This document shows, one piece after another, positions 34,135-41,298 of a stretch of DNA of 41,298 nucleotides (positions within the stretch are counted from its first letter, which is position 1; the number at the start of each line of letters is the position of its first letter). Both the position numbers and the translations under genes were made by a program. This DNA is from Prevotella sp. (GTDB lineage: Bacteria > Bacteroidota > Bacteroidia > Bacteroidales > Bacteroidaceae): contig JAFZCU010000083.1 of assembly GCA_017556145.1 (NCBI GenBank), forward strand, positions 1 to 41,298. The letters are read 5' to 3'. The notes beneath the pieces are model-generated. The model was not told the DNA's origin and searched no databases. It saw only the letters and a program-made list of their open reading frames with translations.

Positions 34135-35547
34135 ATGGATAAAAATATATCGAGGCGGAGTTTCCTGAAGATCTTTGGCACAGGAACAGTTGCCACTGCA
34201 GCGACATTAGCAGGCTGCAAGGGCGGCAACAAGGCCGGTGAGCAGGCCGCAGAGGCATACAAGAACCAAGTAGAGCCGCCCGTAGGCAAGATGACCTACC
34301 GCGAGAACCCCAGGACCAAGGAGAAAGTGTCGCTCTTAGGCTATGGTATGATGCGTCTGCCGACGAAGCCCGACGACGACAGCGCGTTTGATCAGGACAT
34401 GATCAACAAACAGATAGACTATGCCATCGAACATGGTCTGAACTATTTCGACACCTCCCCCGTCTACTGTCAGGGACAGTCGGAGCGCTGCACAGGTATC
34501 GCCCTGAAACGTCACAAGCGCGAAGAGTTCTTCGTCGCCACGAAACTCTCCAACTTCAATCGTGACTACTGGAAGCGGGAGAAGGCCATCGAGATGTACC
34601 AGAATTCGATGAAGGAACTGCAGGTCGACTATATCGACTACTATCTGCTGCATGCTGTGGGTGGCGGTATGGATGAGTTCAACGGCCGCTATGTCGACAA
34701 CGGCATCATGGATTTCCTGATGAAGGAGCGTGAGGCAGGTCGCATCCGCAACCTCGGTTTCTCGTTCCACGGCCACAAAAGCGTGTTCGACGAGGTGATT
34801 GCCTTGCAAGACAAATACCATTGGGACTTCGTGCAGATCGAACTCAACTACCTCGACTGGGACTATGCCAACGAGATCAGCAAAAACAATGTCGATGCCA
34901 GCTATCTCTATGGCGAGCTTCAGAAGAAGGGCATCCCTGCTGTCGTGATGGAACCGCTGTTGGGCGGTCGTCTGGCCAATCTGCCCCAGTATCTGATGAC
35001 CGAGCTGAAGCGCCATGCCCCGGAGAAGTCGGTCGCCTCGTGGGCTTTCCGCTATGCGGGTTCACATGAAGGCGTGCTTACTGTGCTGAGCGGCATGACC
35101 TATATGGAGCACCTCAAGGACAATCTCCTCTCTTATTGTCCGTTGGAGCCCCTATCTGAGAAGGAAATGCGCTACCTCGACGAAGAGATTGCCCAGAAGA
35201 TCGTCAGTCTGGAGAATATCCCTTGCAACGACTGCAAATACTGCATGCCCTGTCCTTACGGCATCGATATTCCTGCCATTTTCGTACATTATAATAAATG
35301 CAAGAACGAAGGCTCGCTGCCGATGGGCATTGGCGACAAGGAATACCGGAAGCACCGCCGCCAGTATCTGATTTCGTTGGATCGTGCAGTGCCTCGCGAC
35401 CGTCAGCCCGACCACTGCATCCAGTGCGGACAGTGCGAGCCCCATTGTCCGCAGAACATCCGCATCCCCCGTGAGCTCCGCAAGATCGACGATATGATCG
35501 AACAATTGAAGCGCGACCCCGAGGGCGTTGGCGAAGAGATAGGTTGA
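34135..35547 (+). CDS. Tat-exported aldo/keto reductase-ferredoxin lipoprotein
   Basis: A 470-residue protein. It opens with ISRRSFLK, a textbook twin-arginine signal, and ATLAGC (Cys28), a lipobox, so it should be exported folded and lipid-anchored. Residues 60-340 are an aldo/keto reductase with the catalytic tetrad visible: Asp106 and Tyr111 in FDTSPVY, Lys137 in VATKLS, His173 in YLLHAVG. The C-terminal 120 residues hold two Fe-S motifs, CNDCKYCMPCPYGIDIP and CIQCGQCEPHCPQNI. An ATG four codons upstream (34123) is an alternative start. It follows the polyferredoxin gene and may receive electrons from it. The substrate is unknown. Confidence 0.9.
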   Translation: MDKNISRRSFLKIFGTGTVATAATLAGCKGGNKAGEQAAEAYKNQVEPPVGKMTYRENPRTKEKVSLLGYGMMRLPTKPDDDSAFDQDMINKQIDYAIEHGLNYFDTSPVYCQGQSERCTGIALKRHKREEFFVATKLSNFNRDYWKREKAIEMYQNSMKELQVDYIDYYLLHAVGGGMDEFNGRYVDNGIMDFLMKEREAGRIRNLGFSFHGHKSVFDEVIALQDKYHWDFVQIELNYLDWDYANEISKNNVDASYLYGELQKKGIPAVVMEPLLGGRLANLPQYLMTELKRHAPEKSVASWAFRYAGSHEGVLTVLSGMTYMEHLKDNLLSYCPLEPLSEKEMRYLDEEIAQKIVSLENIPCNDCKYCMPCPYGIDIPAIFVHYNKCKNEGSLPMGIGDKEYRKHRRQYLISLDRAVPRDRQPDHCIQCGQCEPHCPQNIRIPRELRKIDDMIEQLKRDPEGVGEEIG

Positions 35548-35554
35548 GCGACAA

Positions 35555-38245
35555 CTACCTGGCGATGATCTTCGCCGTATGAACGGTGCCCTGCTTGTCG
35601 GTCACCTTCATCACATACACCCCATGCGCCTGAAGCGCACTGACTTGACGGCCGTCAGGTGTGAAGAACTCACGCCTGACGGCTTCTATCTGGTCGATAT
35701 CCGTCACGGGCGCTTTAATAGCAGTAGGATCTCCGGTAATAGCCACGCCAAAACGCTGTGTGAAGGTGGTTTCGCCATCATTGACAGTAACCGGCACGTA
35801 GGCGACACCACCCTGCGAGGCAGCGGCTATGTGAAGCACACCCCCAGCAACCGTAGCCGTAAAGAGATGGCTGCCCCCAGCCCCGATGGTGTACGTAGGT
35901 GTCACCACTTCGCCATTCTGCCCATAGAAACCTGCAAAGTAAGGTTTCAGGTCGAGCGTCGCTTCGCCATTGGGCACGACAACCAGACAAGGATGCGCCA
36001 TCAGTTCCAGATAGTCCTCCAGCACCGTCCATCCGTCACCATCAGGATCATCGTTCTGATTGGCGCTATTGGCATCACTGCCGATGAGACGTTCATACCA
36101 GTCGGGCATGCCGTCCTGATCGGTATCCCAATTGCTATCACGCTTTTCCTCCGGATATACCTCCCAACCCTTGCCGTCGGCATGCTCAGTGATGTCAGCC
36201 TCAGTGTCTATCTCACCCTTGATCTTCGACTTCGACCCAACATAGGTATAGGTGCCGTCGAGCGTCTCGCGGATGTTACGGATATGATGTTCGTCGCGCA
36301 TGGGCATCGTGGCACCTGCATAGCTGGTCACAATCTTCATGGCATCCTTGGCCGTATGGATAGTGGCATAGCTCTCAAACAGGGGCTCGTTCACGCGATA
36401 CTGATAGGTGGTGGGGATATTACCCGTAGCGTTATAGGTATTATTGACGGCATCCTGTGTCAGAGAGTGGTTTTTGTTCTCACGGATGTTGCCCTTGATA
36501 TAGGCCTGGTCGATGCCGTCGGGGGCGATGGCATCCTCGAAATCCTGGGTAAAGAGGATGGTTTTGCGGGTGTCGGCACCCATCTTATAGTAGTTGTTCA
36601 CGAAGTTCACAGCGTGGCAGTTGCCATCTGTAGTGCGGTTGTGCCAGTTGTAAACCACGTTGTTAAACAGGTCGAGGCCGCCTATGGGACGGTTGTTGCC
36701 GTCCATACCGCCACCCATGCTCCAGTTGCGGCCTTCGCAGTTCACCAGCAGGTTGTGATGCCACGAGCCGATACGCCCGTCGATGGTAGCCGCATAGCCG
36801 TGATTGGTGCCGTCGGCATAATTCTTATGACCGGCGATACCCAGTGCCTCTGAGATGACACTATACTGGAAAGAGATATTCAAAGCCCCACGTCCGCTCA
36901 CCGTCTCGTCCGTACCCCAGGCAGCGGTGCAATGGTCCACAATGGCGTGGTCGGCACCTGACATACCCATCGCATTGCCCGTATTCTCGCCATACACGCC
37001 TAAGCCGCGCTTGAAACGGATATGTCGGCAAATAACGTCCGAACCGACGTTGATGTTCGAGGCCTTGATGCAGATGCCCTTGCCGGGTGCCGTCTGTCCA
37101 GCGATGGTTGCGTAAGGCTTGATGAAGTTCGCCTCGAAGTCGAGTTCAATAATGCCACTCACGTCGAACACGATGTAGCGGGGTTCGTTCATCTCCGTCA
37201 GGCCATAGAGCAGTGTGCCAGGCTCCTTGCCCCCACTGAGGCTCGTTACGTGGTACACCTTGCCCCCTCGCCCACCGATGGCATAGCGGCCGTAGCCCTC
37301 TGCCTCGGGGAAGGCCAGTTTACAGGGCTGACAGGTCCAAGCATTTCCCTTGTGGATATTGCCCGAGGCATCCACCTCATCCACGCGCCACCAGTAACGC
37401 TGCATCGACGAGAGACCGCTCTTCGTGTACTGTGCAGCCTCACCTTCGTATTCGTAGGTCTCTGACGCCACCACCGCAGCTGAGTCGGTACCCAGCACCA
37501 GTTTGTGACTCACAGCGCCTGTTGCTGCCACCCACGAGAACTGAATGGTGCCGTCTTCTGTGCCTGCATGGAAATCATGGTTGGCAGGCTGCGGATCGGT
37601 AGCCGTCATCTCAGCCACATCAAACTCCAAGCCGTTGAGCATCGCACGGGTATTGGTATAGGTCTTACCTGCCTCTGGCACAGTGGTATAGGCAATCACT
37701 ACCGGCTGGCCCTCCGTCACGTTGAAGGTAATAAACGACGAGCCTGCCTCGATGGTGCTCCGTGCAGCCGAAGTAAACGGCTGTCCCGTTGCCACTACCG
37801 TCCCATCGACACTGACGTCGATCAACGGCTGCACCTGGTTCTTGTCCGAGTTGTTATGATAGGCCCTCAGGCTGTGCCTGCCTGGCGTCATGCCTGTAAT
37901 GGTCAATATGAGCGAGGTACTCTGATCCTTTATTTCCGTCAGGTTGCCGCCAACGATGTTGGTTGCCAGCACCTCGTCGGCAATCATCCTCAGGCCGTTG
38001 GTCTCCACATCGGTCTTGCTCCAGTTGCTACCCACGTCTGAAGCAGCACCACCGGCTGTGATCCTGATGGTCATGCCGTTGTCGAAAGTCTTAGTGTCGC
38101 TCTGGGCACGGGGCACAGCCCACGAGATATAGTTGATTTCCGTATCCTTACCTGGAGCTGTCTTGCCAGGCAGGTCGAAGTCAATGTTCTGTGCGGTAGC
38201 GCTCAGAACTGCCGATAATACTAGAAATAGAAACGGAGTCCGCAT
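35555..38245 (-). CDS. Secreted multidomain PL1-type pectate lyase
   Basis: An 896-residue enzyme. A signal peptide (about 1-18) is followed by a beta-sandwich module (20-215), a fibronectin-III-like module (222-305), and a parallel beta-helix lyase domain beginning FPEAEGYGRYAIGGRGGKVY (312 onward) with CRHIRFKRG, ADHAIVDHCTAAWGTDE and YSVISEALG. A calcium-binding segment DTDQDGMPDWYE and DDPDGDGWTVLEDY (707-746) and a C-terminal tail (FFTPDGRQV, GVYVMKV, AKIIAR) close the protein. It cleaves polygalacturonate by beta-elimination. The ATG lies inside the 3' end of the upstream gene (25-base overlap); no later ATG would retain the signal peptide, so the overlap is probably real. Confidence 0.92.
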   Translation of the reverse strand: MRTPFLFLVLSAVLSATAQNIDFDLPGKTAPGKDTEINYISWAVPRAQSDTKTFDNGMTIRITAGGAASDVGSNWSKTDVETNGLRMIADEVLATNIVGGNLTEIKDQSTSLILTITGMTPGRHSLRAYHNNSDKNQVQPLIDVSVDGTVVATGQPFTSAARSTIEAGSSFITFNVTEGQPVVIAYTTVPEAGKTYTNTRAMLNGLEFDVAEMTATDPQPANHDFHAGTEDGTIQFSWVAATGAVSHKLVLGTDSAAVVASETYEYEGEAAQYTKSGLSSMQRYWWRVDEVDASGNIHKGNAWTCQPCKLAFPEAEGYGRYAIGGRGGKVYHVTSLSGGKEPGTLLYGLTEMNEPRYIVFDVSGIIELDFEANFIKPYATIAGQTAPGKGICIKASNINVGSDVICRHIRFKRGLGVYGENTGNAMGMSGADHAIVDHCTAAWGTDETVSGRGALNISFQYSVISEALGIAGHKNYADGTNHGYAATIDGRIGSWHHNLLVNCEGRNWSMGGGMDGNNRPIGGLDLFNNVVYNWHNRTTDGNCHAVNFVNNYYKMGADTRKTILFTQDFEDAIAPDGIDQAYIKGNIRENKNHSLTQDAVNNTYNATGNIPTTYQYRVNEPLFESYATIHTAKDAMKIVTSYAGATMPMRDEHHIRNIRETLDGTYTYVGSKSKIKGEIDTEADITEHADGKGWEVYPEEKRDSNWDTDQDGMPDWYERLIGSDANSANQNDDPDGDGWTVLEDYLELMAHPCLVVVPNGEATLDLKPYFAGFYGQNGEVVTPTYTIGAGGSHLFTATVAGGVLHIAAASQGGVAYVPVTVNDGETTFTQRFGVAITGDPTAIKAPVTDIDQIEAVRREFFTPDGRQVSALQAHGVYVMKVTDKQGTVHTAKIIAR

Positions 38246-39195
38246 AACAGATCTGTCTTTTGGATGCCATAGAATTCGTCTTTGTTTCCCCTATAGCCAT
38301 CAGGTTCTTTGAGACCCATGGAAAAGGCACTTAACTTAATGCCTAAGGCAATGTTCTTTGAGAACATATATTCCAGGTTCAAGGCACTTCTCACTGCAAA
38401 GCCGCCTTCACTATACGACAATCTCCCACTTGATTCCTTGTAGTTGCCATAGCCCAGGCTCAGCGTTGCGTCATAGCGCCATTTCTCACCGAATTTCACA
38501 CTCACCCCTACGTTCGGACCGATATAAAGCAGATCCAGGTCGAAACCTTCATCAAACGAGGTATGAAAGTAGTTGAGCTCGGCTCCCACACCAAACAATT
38601 TCCAGTAGTGCTGATAGCCAAGATCGGCAGAAAGGCCTCCTTTATTCTTGTATTCTCGCCAATCAATGCAAATCTTGGAAGTAACGATTCCGTAGCCGAT
38701 GTTTGCACTGAATATGTTCTTGGGATTATTGACAGCACGCTTATGACGATTGATCTGGTCTCTTGCCATATTGGCCAGTTCGGTATCTTGATTCAGCTCT
38801 GCTTTCTGAATGGCACTAACGGCATCGATGGAAACTAAAGAATCTGGCAACAGAAGCATACTGCCCCAGATGCGATGACAAGTTGAAGTCCAAGCGCTTG
38901 GCTCCTTGTGTTGGTCAATGCGTAGGGCATTGCCGCCACTCTCTGCCGTTTTTCTTACTGCCAACGAAAGCATGTTTCCATAGAGGCAATCGTAGGTTGG
39001 CGTTAAACCGCCGTCAGTCACTCTCACCGTGCCAATGACCTTGGCTTCAGCTGGCACCGGTTCTCCCAATTCATATACCATCACCGAGTCAGCCTGCCGT
39101 GCAGGATATTGTTCTGTTAATTCTGCTATCACTCTCGGAGCTGTCTGACAGCCCGTCAAGAGGGATGCCACAGCCATTACTATTATCTTCTTCAT
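38221..39195 (-). CDS. Lipoprotein with C-terminal beta-barrel-like domain
   Basis: About 324 residues from the ATG at 39195 (MKKIIVMAVASLLTGCQT), chosen because it gives a clear lipobox LTGC; in-frame ATGs at 39201 and 39222 also follow the promoter. Residues 20-150 contain a domain with AKVIGTVRV and SGGNALRIDQHKEP, resembling small envelope lipoproteins. The second half alternates polar and aromatic residues and ends in GLRFYF with a terminal Phe, as in outer-membrane beta-barrels. A lipobox on a barrel protein is unusual, so the lipobox could also be a weak signal peptide. It is upstream of, and overlaps, the pectate lyase gene. Function unknown. Confidence 0.72.
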   Translation of the reverse strand: MKKIIVMAVASLLTGCQTAPRVIAELTEQYPARQADSVMVYELGEPVPAEAKVIGTVRVTDGGLTPTYDCLYGNMLSLAVRKTAESGGNALRIDQHKEPSAWTSTCHRIWGSMLLLPDSLVSIDAVSAIQKAELNQDTELANMARDQINRHKRAVNNPKNIFSANIGYGIVTSKICIDWREYKNKGGLSADLGYQHYWKLFGVGAELNYFHTSFDEGFDLDLLYIGPNVGVSVKFGEKWRYDATLSLGYGNYKESSGRLSYSEGGFAVRSALNLEYMFSKNIALGIKLSAFSMGLKEPDGYRGNKDEFYGIQKTDLLCGLRFYF

Positions 39196-39230
39196 ACGCA
39201 TTGAGTCTATTATTTTTTCCATTCGAGCTG

Positions 39231-39238
39231 CAAAGTTA
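39231..39238 (-). promoter_or_regulatory. Promoter -7 element for the lipoprotein-pectate lyase pair
   Basis: On the minus strand this reads TAACTTTG, about 35 bases before the chosen ATG. The -33 position lacks a clear TTTG. Confidence 0.6.
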
Positions 39239-39309
39239 TACTTTATTCCTAAATATATAATGCAGAAGTAGCCAAAATACTGCATGAAGAATCCATTATT
39301 TAACATAGT

Positions 39310-41298
39310 TTAAAAGGGAACGAATACTTTTTGTCCGTTTACGATGTTCAATCCCTTCTGCAACGAATGGAGTCGCTGGCCTTGGAGGTTGAAGATCATG
39401 CTTCTTACCTCTGACCTCTTATTTCTGACCTCTTCTATTCCTGTGGCCTGTGCATTGAATTCGCCTGTGAACGACTCATCGCTATTCTCCACAATGATTG
39501 TATAACGGCCTTTTGCGAAAGCAGAGATGTCGATGTTGAGGCCCACGATGCTACCAGCGTTAACGGATTTCTCGTAGACGACTTTGCCCGTTTCGTCAGT
39601 GATGCGTACCAGATAGGCAGCATCGAGCGGGTCGAGATTAATGCCCAAACGCAGGTCGTTGTATTCACCATATAGTGACAGTTCTTCCCCACTCCTCATC
39701 CGTGTTCTGGGCTTTATTTTGATCGTATGGGTAAAATCGATGCGTTTTCGGGCATTCATCTCCTCTGGAGTGGCTCCATCCTCGTAATCGTCGTTGAGGT
39801 AGATGACCTCATCACCAACGGTACATGACATAAGGAACCATGCAGCATCTTCTTGTTCTTGTTCTTGTCCATGTCCATAATAGACATTTATTGTTGGGCC
39901 GTCAATACCTCCGACACCTTCCAACCAAATGGTGTAGTAGGCCATGTGGTTTGCTATATATCGATAAACGCCCTTAAAGCCTTCAATACCCCCAGTTTGC
40001 TTCGGCCCAATTATATAACGTTGATTAAAAATCAGTAGGGTGTCATTCGCATTGGCGGAGAAGTCGTACATCAACTTAAACTGTTTGTCTGTTGCGTTGT
40101 AATAATACACTTTCTTGTCTTCTTCATACCATGCTCCCACATAGCCTTGTGAGTGCTCCTGTGAAATATAATTAGATTCTGCATAATCTGGGTTGACATA
40201 CTGCTGGTGCATCATCTGCTTGCAGGTTTTCCCGTCGATGAGAGTATCACCATCGAAATAGTAGTACTCTACCAGCTGCACAGGATTACCAGAGGTGATA
40301 GCTCCTACCTTCCAAACCTTACCCTCTTCGACGAATGGGCGATAAGCTATCCGTGGCGCCTTGTTGATGACATGATGCTCCTCTCCATGATTATCTACCA
40401 CGATGTAGCTTAAGTTCGGGTCGAAGCCTGGGACATAGAAGTCTGTCTGATGGAGGGCCATACAATCAGCAAGAGGTTCCACTTCTTGTATTTTGAATTC
40501 AATCTTGTGAACCAACGGATCATCAGTATTTCTCTCATTGAAATAGGCATAGTTGTTAGGCCCGCATTGGGTGAATACCTCTCCAAAGACATGCAGGCGG
40601 TCGCCTTCCAATTCATAGGTAAGGTGATGCCGTCCCCATTCATCTTTCTCTTTACTTTCTGCACCCGTAGGTAGGTTGCAGCCATGAACTTGCCTGTTCC
40701 ATGTATCACAGAATGAGAATGGCAGGTAAGGGTAATTATCATCGTAGTTCTCCACGTATGCCAAATAATTCCAACACGTGCTAGGTAGTACAACATCACG
40801 GAGGTTTCCTAAAGGCCCTTCAAGAGAGCCGACACCCTCTATCCATATCTTTTGAAGGGACTCGTCATCTGTACGGCATACTGTCCATTTTTTCAAATAA
40901 CGGTGTCGTATGATCATACTATCTGCTTCTTCATCGTAGTCGTAGCGGAAAGCCTCAGGTCCTTCAAGATAATCGCTAACGGATAGCACTTTATATGTCA
41001 CCTCCTTCTGCTCGTCATACGAATAGGTTTCGTATGTGTCACCAGCCTTCAAAGAATAGTCGAACATCAGATGCTCCTCTTGCATATCAGAGTCAAAGAT
41101 GTAAACTTTGCGTTCTTCCTCACGCAGAAGTCCAAAATCATTAATCTTAGTCAAATAATCCTCAATCCGATTCATTCTGACATATGTCTTTCCTGCCTTT
41201 TCCACTTTTTCTCTCACCAACCTGTACTCGTCATGATGACAACCCGACTCGGCATTTGAACGAATTACATGCCAACTCTTCCATCCATTCTCCTTTAC
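39310..41298 (-). CDS. Secreted protein with duplicated WLEGVG modules (N-terminus outside window)
   Basis: The frame is open through the window edge, so at least 662 residues are present and the true start is missing; an internal GTG at 41220 is not the start. Two related segments of about 150 residues each end in KIWIEGVGSLEGPL and TIWLEGVGGIDGPT, and contain similar KVYIFDSD/KVYYYNAT and LMFDYSLKAGDT/LMYDFSANANDT blocks. After the second comes a stretch with TIKIKPRTRMRSG, a beta domain (YTIIVENSDESFTG) and the shared tail (IFNLQGQRL, KGLNIVNGQK). No catalytic residues are recognised. It is probably a surface or secreted protein. The promoter is not visible. Confidence 0.8.
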   Translation of the reverse strand, partial: VKENGWKSWHVIRSNAESGCHHDEYRLVREKVEKAGKTYVRMNRIEDYLTKINDFGLLREEERKVYIFDSDMQEEHLMFDYSLKAGDTYETYSYDEQKEVTYKVLSVSDYLEGPEAFRYDYDEEADSMIIRHRYLKKWTVCRTDDESLQKIWIEGVGSLEGPLGNLRDVVLPSTCWNYLAYVENYDDNYPYLPFSFCDTWNRQVHGCNLPTGAESKEKDEWGRHHLTYELEGDRLHVFGEVFTQCGPNNYAYFNERNTDDPLVHKIEFKIQEVEPLADCMALHQTDFYVPGFDPNLSYIVVDNHGEEHHVINKAPRIAYRPFVEEGKVWKVGAITSGNPVQLVEYYYFDGDTLIDGKTCKQMMHQQYVNPDYAESNYISQEHSQGYVGAWYEEDKKVYYYNATDKQFKLMYDFSANANDTLLIFNQRYIIGPKQTGGIEGFKGVYRYIANHMAYYTIWLEGVGGIDGPTINVYYGHGQEQEQEDAAWFLMSCTVGDEVIYLNDDYEDGATPEEMNARKRIDFTHTIKIKPRTRMRSGEELSLYGEYNDLRLGINLDPLDAAYLVRITDETGKVVYEKSVNAGSIVGLNIDISAFAKGRYTIIVENSDESFTGEFNAQATGIEEVRNKRSEVRSMIFNLQGQRLHSLQKGLNIVNGQKVFVPF

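Noticed and set aside
32635-35547. A nap-type periplasmic nitrate reductase operon
   Set aside because: The NapH/NapG resemblance is limited to the electron-transfer protein; no napA, napB or molybdenum-cofactor gene is present.
35579-36853. A 424-codon plus-strand open frame opposite the pectate lyase
   Set aside because: It lies entirely antisense to a gene with clear domains; the translation has no recognisable family and no promoter, so it is a shadow of biased codon use.
39223-39306. Longer N-terminus for the lipoprotein/beta-barrel gene
   Set aside because: The extension crosses the TAACTTTG promoter element and would bury the lipoprotein signal.

Overview
The window looks like chromosomal DNA of a Prevotella-type member of Bacteroidales (Prevotella, Segatella or Xylanibacter). 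The basis is the Bacteroidota promoter pattern (TTTG, about 20 bases, TAnnTTTG) ahead of many genes, Bacteroidota-type gene orders (PASTA protein-RluD-Ddl-acyltransferase; dUTPase-TPR lipoprotein-DUF4292-EnvC-like protein), a BspA-like leucine-rich repeat protein, and a short C-terminal tail shared by several secreted proteins. No rRNA, tRNA, CRISPR array, phage or insertion sequence was seen.

Layout. Positions 1-6400 hold the 3' end of a secreted protein, then a minus-strand plant-glycan cluster: GH5 glucanase, SGNH/SASA acetylesterase, AraC-type regulator, GH130 mannosylglucose phosphorylase and mannose-6-phosphate isomerase. Together these fit attack on acetylated glucomannan and routing of mannose to fructose-6-phosphate. 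Positions 6600-8200 hold a BspA-like surface protein followed by an overlapping 37-codon gene and a terminator. Positions 8614-12584 are a minus-strand cell-envelope operon (PASTA protein, RluD, D-Ala-D-Ala ligase, acyltransferase); the acyltransferase gene carries an almost perfect 70-base palindrome inside its reading frame.

Positions 12700-18570 hold rpmH, efp, a glycosyltransferase, radC, a GH53 galactanase, dgt and dut. Positions 18577-27600 run on the plus strand: TPR lipoprotein, DUF4292 lipoprotein, EnvC-like protein, M20 peptidase, acyl-CoA synthetase, prfB (apparently almost leaderless and without the programmed frameshift), a 52-residue membrane protein and a CYTH phosphatase. A convergent VanZ-like gene overlaps the CYTH gene. 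Positions 28100-30860 are a tandem pair of sodium-coupled transporters, followed by a helix-hairpin-helix membrane protein.

Positions 31679-35547 are the most interesting stretch: tatA and tatC sit directly before a membrane polyferredoxin that looks like a NapH-NapG fusion with an internal twin-arginine-like signal, and before an aldo/keto reductase-ferredoxin lipoprotein with a canonical twin-arginine signal. This reads as a minimal Tat translocase encoded with its own Fe-S cargo. Positions 35555-41298 are minus-strand: a large PL1 pectate lyase, an overlapping upstream lipoprotein/beta-barrel gene, and the 3' part of a secreted protein built from duplicated modules.

All family calls come from reading motifs in the translated sequence; no database search was run.
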